Assembly: GCA_036259475.1 (NCBI GenBank)
Contig: DATABS010000021.1
Location: forward strand, 1-64,000
Direction of reading: 5' to 3'
From: ZC4RG17 sp036259475
GTDB lineage: Bacteria; Actinomycetota; Acidimicrobiia; Spongiisociales; ZC4RG35
Length of the DNA stretch: 64,000 nt
Under the pieces are notes generated by a model. The model had not been told where the DNA came from. It ran no database searches and worked only from the letters and a program-made list of their open reading frames with translations. Every line of letters begins with the position of its first letter. Positions within the stretch are counted from its first letter, which is position 1. The translations under genes and the position numbers were made by a program. This document shows positions 25,949-34,239 of the stretch, in pieces.

Positions 25949-26009
25949 GAGCATTCGGCGGACGTAGTCGCCGGTCGGCGTCTACGGTGACCGGGAGAGG
26001 TGGTTCGCC

Positions 26010-26723
26010 ATGTCGTGGAGACCGAGGGGAAGTCGGCCCGCCGCCGACGGCTCTCCGCTCTACTTCGAAGACAGAGCCGAGGCGGGACGCAGGCTGGCGA
26101 CGCTGCTCGAACACCTGGCAGGTCCCAACACCGTCGTCCTGGGTCTCCCCCGGGGCGGGGTGCCGGTGGCCGCCGAGGTGGCGGCGGCGTTGGACGCCCG
26201 TCTCGATGTGATCGTCGTCCGCAAGCTCGGCGTTCCCTGGCAGCCAGAGTTGGCGATGGGAGCCATCGGCGGGTCGGACGTGAGGGTGCTCAATCAGGAG
26301 CTCGTCGACGCCCTCGACATCGACGAGAGGCAGATCGATTCGGTCGAGCGTGACGAGCGCCGGGAGCTCGACCGTCGTCGTCGAGCGTTTCGGGGAGACG
26401 TCGAATACCCCGACCTTTCAGGAGCCGTGGCGGTGATCGTCGACGATGGGATCGCCACCGGTTCGACGGCGCTGGCGGCGTGTGCCGTCGCCCGGGCCCA
26501 GGGGGCGGCCCGCGTCGTCGTGGCAGCTCCCGTCGCGGCCCCGCCGGCGGTGGAAGCTCTCAGGACCCAAGCCGACGAGGTGGTGTGCCTCGGCACGCCG
26601 GATGAGTTTGGAGCGATCGGCGTCTTCTACGACGACTTCACCCAAACCTCCGACGCCGAGGTGCGCCGGTTGCTCGAAAGAACCCGCGGCGGAGTCGAAA
26701 GAGGCGAGGACCGGCCCGACTGA
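26010..26723 (+). CDS. Phosphoribosyltransferase domain protein
   Basis: 237 residues. The type I PRTase fold is marked by VIVDDGIATGSTALAA (PRPP loop, about residues 144-160), LGLPRGGVPVAAEVA and RKLGVPWQPELAMGAIG. Such stand-alone PRTase proteins often occur beside stress or dormancy genes; the acceptor substrate is unknown. GGGAGAGG lies 10 bases before the ATG. C-terminal ~30 residues are charged and probably flexible. Confidence 0.85.
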   Translation: MSWRPRGSRPAADGSPLYFEDRAEAGRRLATLLEHLAGPNTVVLGLPRGGVPVAAEVAAALDARLDVIVVRKLGVPWQPELAMGAIGGSDVRVLNQELVDALDIDERQIDSVERDERRELDRRRRAFRGDVEYPDLSGAVAVIVDDGIATGSTALAACAVARAQGAARVVVAAPVAAPPAVEALRTQADEVVCLGTPDEFGAIGVFYDDFTQTSDAEVRRLLERTRGGVERGEDRPD

Positions 26724-26767
26724 GCAGCCGGGTGACCGGCCGGCTTCCGTGACGCCCAGCCTAGTCG

Positions 26768-26781
26768 TAGAATAATTAGCC
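26768..26781 (+). promoter_or_regulatory. Putative -10 element for a leaderless marR transcript
   Basis: TAGAAT at 26768-26773 lies 8 bases before the marR ATG, and no ribosome site is present. Transcription would begin at or next to the start codon, a leaderless arrangement common in actinobacteria. The local AT richness (AATAATTA) stands out against the surrounding GC-rich DNA. Confidence 0.45.
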
Positions 26782-27213
26782 ATGGTAACTACTTCCGGGC
26801 CTCTCGTCCTTGCGGACCGCCTTCGGTTGGCGGTCGGCCGGCTGGCCCGCCGCCTCCGTCAACAATCCCTCGGTGGGCTCACGCCGTCGCAGCGATCGGT
26901 CCTGGCGACCCTCGATAGGCATGGAGCTACCACTATGAGCCAACTGGCGGAGCTCGAAGCCATCTCCCGGCCATCGGCCACCGGGATAACCCAGCGGCTG
27001 TTGGATCAGGGGCTGGTCGAGCGCAATCCCCACCCGGATGACGGCCGTTCCGCCGTGATCCTGATATCAGCGGCAGGTCGCCGGATGCTCGAGCGGGGCC
27101 GGCGCGAGCGGACGGCCGTGCTGGCGAAGGGAATCGAAGCGTTGAGCCATGACGAGAGGCGGACCCTGGAGGAGGCCCTCGAGGTTCTCGACCGTCTCTT
27201 GGAGGAGGCGTGA
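26782..27213 (+). CDS. MarR family transcriptional regulator
   Basis: 143 residues with the winged-helix MarR layout: LTPSQRSVLATLDRHG, TTMSQLAELEAISRPSATGI (recognition helix), RLLDQGLVERNPHPDDGRS wing, and a C-terminal dimerisation helix. It overlaps the MFS transporter start by 4 bases (GTGA), so it probably represses this transporter and itself, releasing DNA when a small effector binds. The ATG at 26782 has no ribosome site; see the -10 element just upstream. Confidence 0.9.
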   Translation: MVTTSGPLVLADRLRLAVGRLARRLRQQSLGGLTPSQRSVLATLDRHGATTMSQLAELEAISRPSATGITQRLLDQGLVERNPHPDDGRSAVILISAAGRRMLERGRRERTAVLAKGIEALSHDERRTLEEALEVLDRLLEEA

Positions 27214-28454
27214 CGCCGCCGGGCATTCTCCTGCGTCGGGCGTTCTCGGCTCTCGCCGTCCACAACTTCCGCCTCTACTTCGCCGGTCAAGTGGTGTCGG
27301 TCTCCGGGACGTGGATGCAACGTGTCGCCCAGTCGTGGCTGGTGCTGGAGCTCACGGGGAGCGGAGCGGCGGTGGGAGGGGTGACCGCATTCCAGTTCCT
27401 GCCCATCCTCCTGTTCGCTCCGATGGGCGGGCTCATCGCCGACCGGATGGACAAACGGCGCGTTCTCTACTTCAGCCAGTCCCTGGCCGGCCTCATCGCG
27501 CTGACGCTGGGAATCCTCGTCCTGACTGACTCGGTGGAGCTCTGGATGGTCTATGGGCTTGCCCTGGCCCTCGGGATGGTGGGCAGCTTCGACAATCCGG
27601 CTCGCAACGCCTTCGTCATGGAGATGGTCGGACGATCCCGCCTCACCAATGCCGTGGGGCTCAACTCCGTCCTGGTGAACGGTGCCCGGATCATCGGTCC
27701 GGCGATCGGCGGCGTGCTGATCGTGACGGTGGGGATCGGAGCCTGCTTTCTCATCAACGCAGCTTCTTACCTGGCACTGATAACCGCCCTCGCCGCCATG
27801 CGCGACGAGGAGATCGAGCGGCCAGCGCCCGAGCGCCGCCGAGGCGGCCAGCTGCGGGAGGCATGGCGATATGTCCGGTCCGAGCCGGTGCTGTCGGTCC
27901 CGCTCGTCATGATGGGCGTGGTGGGGCTGTTCCTCTATGAATTCGAGGTGTCGCTCCCGCTCATGGCCCGCTTCGCGTTCGGAGGCGACGCCGACTCGTT
28001 CGGGACGATGTTCGCCGCGATGGGCGTGGGAGCCGTCGGCGGGGGGCTGTACACCGCCACCCGGGGTGACCGGCCGGGACGCACTCTGATCCGCCTGTGC
28101 TATTTGCTGGGGGCGGCGGTCGGTGTGGCCGCCGTCATGCCGTTGTACTGGATGGAGCTGGTCGCTCTGGTGGCGGTGGGGGCGCTGTCGACCAGCTTCC
28201 TCACCCTCGGCAACTCTGTGCTCCAGCTGCACTCGTCTCCGGAGATGCGGGGTCGGGTCGTCGCGCTGCGGGCTGTGGCCGTTCTGGGAGCGCGCCCGTT
28301 CGGAGCACCGATCGTCGGTTGGATCGGCGAGCACCTCGGCCCGCGATACGGGATGGGAATCGGGGCGGTGGCGGCCATCGTCGTGGCGGTATGGGCTCAC
28401 CGCTGGGTGATCGGATACGACGCCCGGCGTCAGACCGCCGAGAAGCCGGCCTAG
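27210..28454 (+). CDS. MFS exporter (EntS/MFS_3-like)
   Basis: 414 residues with twelve predicted helices. Seen: FRLYFAGQVVSVSGTWMQRVAQSWLVLEL at the start, the GGLIADRMDKRRVL motif A loop, and PEMRGRVVALRA in the second half, typical of the MFS_3 efflux group that includes enterobactin exporter EntS. GTG start overlapping the marR stop. Cargo unknown; the MarR partner suggests a drug or small aromatic compound. Ends 1 base before the convergent Dabb gene stop. Confidence 0.88.
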   Translation: MTPPGILLRRAFSALAVHNFRLYFAGQVVSVSGTWMQRVAQSWLVLELTGSGAAVGGVTAFQFLPILLFAPMGGLIADRMDKRRVLYFSQSLAGLIALTLGILVLTDSVELWMVYGLALALGMVGSFDNPARNAFVMEMVGRSRLTNAVGLNSVLVNGARIIGPAIGGVLIVTVGIGACFLINAASYLALITALAAMRDEEIERPAPERRRGGQLREAWRYVRSEPVLSVPLVMMGVVGLFLYEFEVSLPLMARFAFGGDADSFGTMFAAMGVGAVGGGLYTATRGDRPGRTLIRLCYLLGAAVGVAAVMPLYWMELVALVAVGALSTSFLTLGNSVLQLHSSPEMRGRVVALRAVAVLGARPFGAPIVGWIGEHLGPRYGMGIGAVAAIVVAVWAHRWVIGYDARRQTAEKPA

Positions 28455-28455
28455 C

Positions 28456-28746
28456 TCAGGCCTTGCGATCGTAGACGACGTCGAAGTCCTCGTACTTGGG
28501 TTCGCCGTCGATCATATCGGCCAGGCGCCGCGCCCAATCCTGTACCTCGGGGCGGTCGTTGCTCGCCTGGGCGTTGTCGCGTGAGTCGAAATCCGCCTGG
28601 ATGGCATAGCGGCCCGGCTTGTCACGGAAACGAAGCAGCCGCAGGGCGGTGAGACCAGGCGGCAAGCCGGGCGAGTCGTCCCGCACGAGGTTGAGGAGGG
28701 CGTCTTCGTCCGTCGCATTGACGATGATGTGCTGGCTGAACTTCAC
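28456..28746 (-). CDS. Dabb (stress-responsive alpha-beta barrel) domain protein
   Basis: About 96 residues with the dimeric ferredoxin-like Dabb pattern: VKFSQHIIVNA, LTALRLLRFRDKPGRYAIQADFDS and WARRLADMIDGEPKYEDFDVVYD. The GTG at 28746 has GGAGGT 8 bases upstream, so I preferred it to an earlier in-frame ATG at 28797. The function of such proteins is unclear; some are small-molecule cyclases or stress proteins. Confidence 0.75.
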   Translation of the reverse strand: MKFSQHIIVNATDEDALLNLVRDDSPGLPPGLTALRLLRFRDKPGRYAIQADFDSRDNAQASNDRPEVQDWARRLADMIDGEPKYEDFDVVYDRKA

Positions 28747-28840
28747 AGCTGTTACCTCCGACTGGGGTGCGGACAACAGGCGCAGCCTACTGCCCACACT
28801 GTTAGGGCGTGCCCCACCCCGTTGCCGACCGGCCAGAGGT

Positions 28841-29278
28841 TCAGATGTCGCCGGAGTGGTTCCTCACCACCACCACATCACAACCCGCTCGATGGAGAAC
28901 GCCGTGGCTGGTCGAGCCCAGGGCGAGCGAGAGAAAGGCGCCTTTTCCGCGGCTGCCGATGACTATCAGGTCGGCATCTACCTCTTTGGCGAAATCGGCG
29001 ATGGCCGTCGGCGGATATCCCCGAGCGTCGTGGCGTACCCAATCGATCCCGGAGTCGTCGAGGACAGGGGAGGCGCCGCCCCACACAGCTTCGGCTTCAG
29101 CCTCAGCCAGCCTCCCGTCGTCCAGCTCATGGATCCCGGCCATCGAATAGGTCACCGTAGGCGGCTCGTACACATGGATGACCTGGAGAGATGCTCCCGC
29201 CTGACGAGCCTGTCGAATCGCCCGGGCGAGGACAGAAGCCGTGGCCCCGGAGCTGTCGACGGCGGCAACGATGCTCAT
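28841..29278 (-). CDS. Universal stress protein (UspA family), second copy
   Basis: 145 residues: MSIVAAVDSSGATASVLARA at the start, AKEVDADLIVIGSRGKGAFLSLALGSTSHGVL with the ATP-binding glycine pattern, and CDVVVVRNH at the end. The ATG at 29278 has AAGGGAG 6 bases upstream; a longer in-frame extension to 29389 lacks domain character. It is unlike the other Usp gene in detail, so not a recent duplicate. It is divergent from the small-peptide locus downstream on the plus strand. Confidence 0.88.
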   Translation of the reverse strand: MSIVAAVDSSGATASVLARAIRQARQAGASLQVIHVYEPPTVTYSMAGIHELDDGRLAEAEAEAVWGGASPVLDDSGIDWVRHDARGYPPTAIADFAKEVDADLIVIGSRGKGAFLSLALGSTSHGVLHRAGCDVVVVRNHSGDI

Positions 29279-29411
29279 GGGCGCTCCCTTTGTCGAACGT
29301 TCCCCCAGCGTGGCGACAGTCGCGACGCTCGACCAGGGCCGGAAATCTCGATCGACCGCTGACGACGAGGCGCGATCCGGCCGAAACACCCTACTGGCAG
29401 GGGAGGGTCAA

Positions 29412-29466
29412 TCCGGATAATGAGACTGAATGGCCCCAAGAAGGGCCATCCGGAAAGGAGGTGATC
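29412..29466 (+). promoter_or_regulatory. 5' leader hairpins and 12-base Shine-Dalgarno site
   Basis: A GATAAT -10-like box (29416-29421) is followed by a perfect stem ATGGCCC/GGGCCAT (29430-29449, loop CAAGAA). Self-complementary TCCGGA copies flank it (29412-29417, 29449-29454). Then AAGGAGGTGATC (29455-29466) matches the full expected anti-Shine-Dalgarno end of 16S rRNA, 3 bases before a GTG. The design is that of a stable, highly translated short mRNA. Confidence 0.5.
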
Positions 29467-29469
29467 TTC

Positions 29470-29716
29470 GTGACAGCGCTTCGTGAGAGGCCTCTTGTGG
29501 AGGCCCGGCGGACTGGTTCCTCGGTGGTCTTGTCGAGGGCTGGTTCTTCGGCCTGTTCATCGCCGCCGGCCTGCTGCTCACGACTGCATTCGGGGTCTAC
29601 GCCCGGAAGGCATTTGTCGATGCGTCGGATATGACGGTGGGGTCACCGTGGCGACGTTGCTCGCTGTGGCTGCCCTCGGTGGCGCCATTACATTCGCCCT
29701 CATCCTGATTCTCTGA
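29470..29716 (+). other. Frame-scrambled small membrane-peptide locus
   Basis: The GTG at 29470 has an ideal ribosome site, yet its own frame gives a 54-residue Ser/Arg-rich peptide ending at 29634 that does not look natural. In a second frame the DNA reads DWFLGGLVEGWFFGLFIAA followed by GLLLTTAFGVYARKAFVDAS, a convincing single membrane helix with a basic end, but this frame has a stop at about 29483 and no start codon. In the third frame GTG 29648 begins a 22-residue hydrophobic peptide (ATLLAVAALGG...ILIL) ending at 29716, with GGTGGGG upstream. I read it as a small membrane protein gene (or two) broken by one or two indels, real or artefactual. No family recognised. Confidence 0.4.
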
Positions 29717-29725
29717 CGTCGACGA

Positions 29726-29759
29726 CCAGGGCCGAGATCTCTCCAGGTCTCGGCCCTGG
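29726..29759 (+). terminator. Strong terminator-like hairpin
   Basis: CCAGGGCCGAGA (29726-29737) and TCTCGGCCCTGG (29748-29759) form a perfect 12-base stem with a 10-base loop, ten bases after the last stop of the small-peptide locus. There is no U tract, as is usual in high-GC actinobacteria. Confidence 0.75.
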
Positions 29760-29812
29760 CGCGTCCCGGCTCTTCTCCACGTGTGTCGGCGGTTCTCTAA
29801 TAGGGTGCAGGC

Positions 29813-30133
29813 ATGAATCACAACCGACGGCCATTGTCTGCGCTGAGCCTCACCTCCGCTCTGGTCCTCCTGGCGCTTTTGCTCACGGCCTGCGCTCCCG
29901 GCGCCAACCCCGAGGTCGGAGCGGCGGCCGCCGGGGGAGACGTGGCCGGTTTCTGGTTGGGTCTATGGCACGGGATCATCGCGCCGGTCACCTTCGTCAT
30001 CTCGCTGTTCACCGACAATGTCAACCTCTACGAGGTGCACAACAACGGCAACTGGTACGACTTCGGTTTCGTGCTCGGCGCCGGGATCCTTCTCGGAGGG
30101 GGCGGGGCGGGAGCCAGGCGCCGGTCCGGCTGA
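29813..30133 (+). CDS. Small conserved lipoprotein
   Basis: 106 residues. A signal peptide with lipobox LLTAC (Cys about residue 27) is followed by a short Ala/Gly linker and then FWLGLWHGIIAPVTFVISLF, NVNLYEVHNNGNWYDFGFVLG and a Gly-rich helix. The WHG...YEVHNNG pattern recurs in short lipoproteins of many bacteria, which have no known function. It converges on the NhaA-DsbA gene with 27 bases between stops. Confidence 0.78.
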   Translation: MNHNRRPLSALSLTSALVLLALLLTACAPGANPEVGAAAAGGDVAGFWLGLWHGIIAPVTFVISLFTDNVNLYEVHNNGNWYDFGFVLGAGILLGGGGAGARRRSG

Positions 30134-30160
30134 TAGGCCCGATCCCTGGAGTCTCTGAAG

Positions 30161-32038
30161 TCAGTCGGAGCGGGCCGCCAGCCGCGATCGCCGCAGCGCC
30201 TGGGCGAGGGAGTCGACGTCGAGGGCCCCCACATGACGACGTCCGTTGATGAAGAAGGTGGGGGTCCCTGAGGCGCCGCTGTTGTCGGCGCTGACCACAT
30301 CCCTCTGCACCCGGAGCGCCTCCCGCCTCTGGGTGAGATCGTGGGCGAATCGATCTACGTCCAGCCCGATGTCGGCGGCGTAGCCCAGGAGGTCCTCGTA
30401 TGACAGAGCAGGGCTGTGGGCGAAGAGCTGATCGTGCATCTCCCAGAATCTGCCCTGGACGCCGGCCGCCTCGGCGGCCTCCGCCGCTTGCCGGGCCTGA
30501 GGATGAACATGGTCGAGCGGCAGATGGCGGAACACGTACGTCAGCTCGTGACCGAATTCGTCGAGCAGTCGCCTGACGACGGTCTCGGCTCGACCGCAAT
30601 GGGGGCATTCGTAGTCCCCGTATTCCACCATGATGAGCGGGGCGCCTGGCTCGCCCCTGATGTGGTCGACCTCTACATCGACCGGGTCACTCAGGTCGGA
30701 GAGCGGCGGGGCGGCGGGGCGAGCGCTGATGGAACCTCGACCCGTCAGGCCTCCGATCAATCGATAGACCAGCCACGCCAGGAGCGAGGCGATGATCGAC
30801 GCCGCCAAGACCCCGACCTTGGCTTCCTCGAGGTCGGCGCCGGTGAAGGAGATGTCGGCGATGAGCAGAGACACGGTGAAGCCGATGCCGGCGACGCTCG
30901 CCACGATCGTCGCCTCCGGAAGCGTGACCGCCAGGGGTATCCCGAATCGAGGTCGCGAGATCAGCCACGACACGCCTGCCACACCAACCAGCTTGCCCAC
31001 TACCAGGCCCACGACGACGGCGATCGTGATCGTGGAGCCAACCGCCCGGCCGATCACGTCGCTGTTGAACTGGACCCCGGCGTTGGCCAGGGCGAAGAGG
31101 GGCACGATCACGTAGCTCGACCAGGGGTGAAACAGGTGCTGGAGCCGCTCGTTGGGGGAGATCGCCATCGTCATCGAGCGGCTCGCCGAACGGGCGAAGC
31201 CGGGCGTCGGCTCTTCGCGAAAGAGGCGCCACATCGTTCCGGCCCTTGCCAGATCGTCGCTCGACGGGGGATATGCAGTGGCCAGCAGGCCGAGCGCCAC
31301 GCCGGCGATAGTGGCGTGGATCCCGGCCATGAGGGTGGCCAGCCACACACCCAGACCGAGGATGAAATAGGGCACTCCGTGTCCCGCTCCCAGCCGGCGC
31401 AGGCCGGCAACCGCGGCGAGAAGGCCGCCCGCGACCACCAAGGGTCCAACGGACAGATCGTCGGTGTAGGCGACGGCGATCACGGTCAGGGCGACGGCGT
31501 CGTCGACGACCACCAAGGTCAGCAGGAAGGTCCTGACCCGAGGTGTGGCCGCCCCGATGAGGGTGAGAACTCCAAGGGCGAAGGCGGTGTCGGTGCCCAT
31601 CACAATCCCCCAGCCCCGCGCCGAGGCCTGTCCGGCATTGAATGCCAGATAGAGCACCGCCGGTACGACCATGCCCCCCAGGGCGGCGAAGACGGGAGCT
31701 GCCAGGCGGCGCCGCTCCCGCAGCTCGCCCATGTCGAATTCGCGCCGGATCTCCAAGCCGGCCACGAAGAAGAAGAAGGCCATCAGCCCCTCGTTCACCC
31801 AGTGGCGCAGATCCATCGCCAACTCCGCCTGCCCCAACTGCAAGCTCAGGTCCGTCGTCCACAGCCGGTCGTATGCCCCCGACCAGGGAGAGTTGGCCCA
31901 CACGAGGGCCGTGACTGTCGCCACGACCATCGCCACTGCGCTCGCGTTCTCGGTGGCAACGTATTCGCGGAACGCCTCCAGCGCCCGAGGTCTTCTCGGC
32001 GTGGTGTCGGGCTGATGGGGCGGAGAGCTGATGGTCAT
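30161..32038 (-). CDS. nhaA: NhaA Na+/H+ antiporter fused to a DsbA-like thioredoxin domain
   Basis: About 625 residues. Residues 1-430 are a complete NhaA: WANSPWSGAYDRLW, FFFFVAGLEIRREF, MGTDTAFALGVLTLIG, the ion-binding pair VVVDDAVALTVIAV (about 175) and a late Lys in EEAKVGVLAASI. Residues about 455-625 are a Thioredoxin_4/DsbA-like domain with GDYECPHCGRAE and cis-Pro loop SGTPTFFINGRRHVG. NhaA expels Na+; the fused domain would face either side depending on helix count. Such fusions are known in actinobacteria, but the redox role is not established. The ATG at 32038 (AGAGG just upstream) is preferred over a TTG at 32068. Confidence 0.92.
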   Translation of the reverse strand: MTISSPPHQPDTTPRRPRALEAFREYVATENASAVAMVVATVTALVWANSPWSGAYDRLWTTDLSLQLGQAELAMDLRHWVNEGLMAFFFFVAGLEIRREFDMGELRERRRLAAPVFAALGGMVVPAVLYLAFNAGQASARGWGIVMGTDTAFALGVLTLIGAATPRVRTFLLTLVVVDDAVALTVIAVAYTDDLSVGPLVVAGGLLAAVAGLRRLGAGHGVPYFILGLGVWLATLMAGIHATIAGVALGLLATAYPPSSDDLARAGTMWRLFREEPTPGFARSASRSMTMAISPNERLQHLFHPWSSYVIVPLFALANAGVQFNSDVIGRAVGSTITIAVVVGLVVGKLVGVAGVSWLISRPRFGIPLAVTLPEATIVASVAGIGFTVSLLIADISFTGADLEEAKVGVLAASIIASLLAWLVYRLIGGLTGRGSISARPAAPPLSDLSDPVDVEVDHIRGEPGAPLIMVEYGDYECPHCGRAETVVRRLLDEFGHELTYVFRHLPLDHVHPQARQAAEAAEAAGVQGRFWEMHDQLFAHSPALSYEDLLGYAADIGLDVDRFAHDLTQRREALRVQRDVVSADNSGASGTPTFFINGRRHVGALDVDSLAQALRRSRLAARSD

Positions 32039-32121
32039 GTGCCTCTGGAGAACGCCACAAGGTACCAAATGGTGATAGCGTCGGTTCAGAGCGCCGCTCC
32101 CCGAGAAGGGACCACCGACTG

Positions 32122-32694
32122 ATGGACACGCTCGAATCTGACACGTTGGCCACCACGGCCCGTAACTGGTGGGGATTCGTGGTGCGGGGGGTGCTGGCCA
32201 TCATGTTCGGCTTGGCCGCCCTCATCTGGCCCGACGTCACTCTCGTGGTGTTGGTGGCGTTGTTCGGCGCCTACGCGCTGATCGAGGGCATCTTCGCAGT
32301 GGTTTTCGGTTTCAGCGGGCGAGATAACGTGCGCTGGTGGACGGTGCTGTGGGGGTTGGTGTCGGTAGCCGCCGGGGTCATCGTATTCCTGTGGCCGGGG
32401 ATCGGGGCGCTGGCCCTGATCTATGTCATCGCGGCGTGGGCAGTCGTGACGGGCGCCACCGAGATCGCCGCCGCCATCGCCCTTCGCAAGGAGATCACCA
32501 ACGAGTGGGCCCTGGTGCTGGCAGGCATCGTGTCGATCGTGGTCGGCGGGATCCTCGCCATCTTCCCCGGCGCCGGGGCGATCTCCCTCGTGTGGTTGAT
32601 CGGCGCCTACGCCATCGTGTTCGGCATCCTGCTCCTGGTTGTGGGGTTCCGGGTCCGTGAGTGGCGCGCCACTCCGGCTTCGCCGGCAGCCTGA
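32122..32694 (+). CDS. HdeD family (DUF308) membrane protein
   Basis: 190 residues with six helices in three repeated hairpins of the DUF308 type (GVLAIMFGLAALIWPDVTL, GLVSVAAGVIVFLWPGIGAL, GIVSIVVGGILAIFPGAGAI). In enterobacteria HdeD aids acid resistance; in actinobacteria the role is unknown. GAAGGGA lies about 11 bases before the ATG. It is divergent from nhaA with 83 bases between starts; the two may share pH- or ion-stress control. Confidence 0.88.
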   Translation: MDTLESDTLATTARNWWGFVVRGVLAIMFGLAALIWPDVTLVVLVALFGAYALIEGIFAVVFGFSGRDNVRWWTVLWGLVSVAAGVIVFLWPGIGALALIYVIAAWAVVTGATEIAAAIALRKEITNEWALVLAGIVSIVVGGILAIFPGAGAISLVWLIGAYAIVFGILLLVVGFRVREWRATPASPAA

Positions 32695-32805
32695 CCGACT
32701 GGCTGCTCTGCACCGCCCTGGCGAGCCTGGTGCGGTGGGCGGTCGGGCTGAAGAAGCTGACCCAGCGCCGCTGAGCCGATGCCAGTTGTCCCGGCCGTTC
32801 CGTTC

Positions 32806-34065
32806 TCAGGCCGGCAGGCGTCTCAAATGCACCCGGGTGATTGCCCGGTCATCGACGGCCAGCACTTTCGCCTCCCACTGGCCGACGCGGACCCGGTCGC
32901 CAGGCTCGTCGGGGATGCGTCCGAGCTGGTCGAGGACCAATCCGGCAACGGTGGTGTAATCGCCCGTCGGCAAATCGACGCCGACGTCGACGAGGTCGTG
33001 GATCGGGAAGCTCCCCGGCACCTCGAGAGTGCCGTCGGCCTTCGTCGTCACCTGGAGCACGTCGCGGTCGGACTCGTCGTAGATCTCGCCCACCAACTCC
33101 TCCAGCAGGTCCTCGATGGTGACGATGCCCTCGCTGCTGCCGTGCTCGCTGATCACTATCGCCAGGTGCTGGCGACCGTGGCGCATCTCCCGCAGGGCGT
33201 CGAGCGCATCGACGGTTTCGGGAAAGACGAGGGGAGGTGTGGCGACCTCGGTCAATCGGGCCGACCGGCCGATCAGGTCCCGGAGGTGCACCACTCCGAC
33301 CACTCGATCGAGCTCCCCCTCGGTCGCCACCGGGGCTCGGGAGTAGCCGGCTGCCATCAGCGCTTCCAGTGCTTCTTCGGTCCTCATCTCCTCGTCCAGG
33401 ACGACTACCTGCCGACGGGGCCGCAGGATCTGGCGAAGGGATCGCTTGGAGATGTCGAAGGCCCCGGAGATGATCACCCGCTGATCGGGGCCGAAAGACG
33501 CCACGCCGGCGGCCAGATCCCGGACTTCTTCCTCGGTGACGTCCTGGCCCCTCCGAGCGGGGTCGCCGCCGAGGAGGCGGACGACCAGATCGGCGGACTC
33601 GGAAAGGACCCACACGATCGGCTTGGTGATGGTCGCCACGAACGCCAGCGGCCGGGCGACGAGGAGGCCCCAGCCCTCCGCCCGCTGCATCGCCAGTCGT
33701 TTCGGCGCCAGCTCGCCGATGACGAGTGTCACGTAAGCGATGATCAAGGTCACTACGACGATCGAGACCGGACGTGCCCCCTCCCCCAGAAAAGTCAGCG
33801 TGTCCGCCAGAGGCTGGGCCAATGTCACCGCCGCCGAGGCGGAGGCGAAGAATCCGGAAAGGGTGATCACGATCTGGATCGTCGCCAGAAATCGGTTCGG
33901 GTCCCGGGCGAGCCCGGCCAGGACCTCACCGGCACGTCCGCGTTGCTCCAGATTGCGGACCTGGCCCTCCCGGAGCGACACCAGCGCCATCTCGGCGCCG
34001 GCAAAGACGGCGTTGAGCAGAATCAGGAGAGCAACCAGAGCCAACTGCGGCCAGAGTTCATTCAC
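32806..34065 (-). CDS. CNNM/CorC-HlyC family transporter (DUF21-CBS-CorC_HlyC)
   Basis: 419 residues. Residues 1-190 form the DUF21 membrane domain (NAVFAGAEMALVSLREGQVR, QIVITLSGFFASASAAV, GELAPKRLAMQRAEGW). Residues about 205-325 hold a CBS pair (RQVVVLDEEMRTEEALEAL, HLAIVISEHGSSEGIVTIED), and about 340-415 the CorC_HlyC domain. Relatives export Mg2+ or other divalent metals; the old label hemolysin is misleading. GTG start at 34065 with GAGGAGCT 5 bases upstream. The gene reads away from the copper module. Confidence 0.9.
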   Translation of the reverse strand: MNELWPQLALVALLILLNAVFAGAEMALVSLREGQVRNLEQRGRAGEVLAGLARDPNRFLATIQIVITLSGFFASASAAVTLAQPLADTLTFLGEGARPVSIVVVTLIIAYVTLVIGELAPKRLAMQRAEGWGLLVARPLAFVATITKPIVWVLSESADLVVRLLGGDPARRGQDVTEEEVRDLAAGVASFGPDQRVIISGAFDISKRSLRQILRPRRQVVVLDEEMRTEEALEALMAAGYSRAPVATEGELDRVVGVVHLRDLIGRSARLTEVATPPLVFPETVDALDALREMRHGRQHLAIVISEHGSSEGIVTIEDLLEELVGEIYDESDRDVLQVTTKADGTLEVPGSFPIHDLVDVGVDLPTGDYTTVAGLVLDQLGRIPDEPGDRVRVGQWEAKVLAVDDRAITRVHLRRLPA

Positions 34066-34239
34066 GGGAGCTCCTCGTCGAGCGGTTCGTCTCCGACACG
34101 GTGGTACCTACCTCGCCGGCCCGCCAAACCACCGGCATCGAACCCGTAAGGGCGGGGTCGACGTATTGGAGGCATGGAACGCACGGTCCATGTCCGGGCG
34201 CGTAGCGGAGTACCGCTCCCCGCTCGTTACCCTCCCGGG

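Noticed and set aside
30416..32122. Long frames on both strands over nhaA
   Set aside because: Shadows of the NhaA-DsbA gene; His/Gln/Arg-rich without motifs.
32661..32774. 37-codon frame overlapping the 3' end of hdeD (DWLLCTALASLVRW...)
   Set aside because: It has a hydrophobic centre and basic tail but no ribosome site, and could arise from the shifted frame of a helix-rich region; too weak to call a gene.
34066..34173. Possible tRNA-like region between the CorC gene and the copper module
   Set aside because: A segment ending near CATCGAACCCG recalls a T-loop, but no acceptor stem, anticodon arm or D-arm could be folded.
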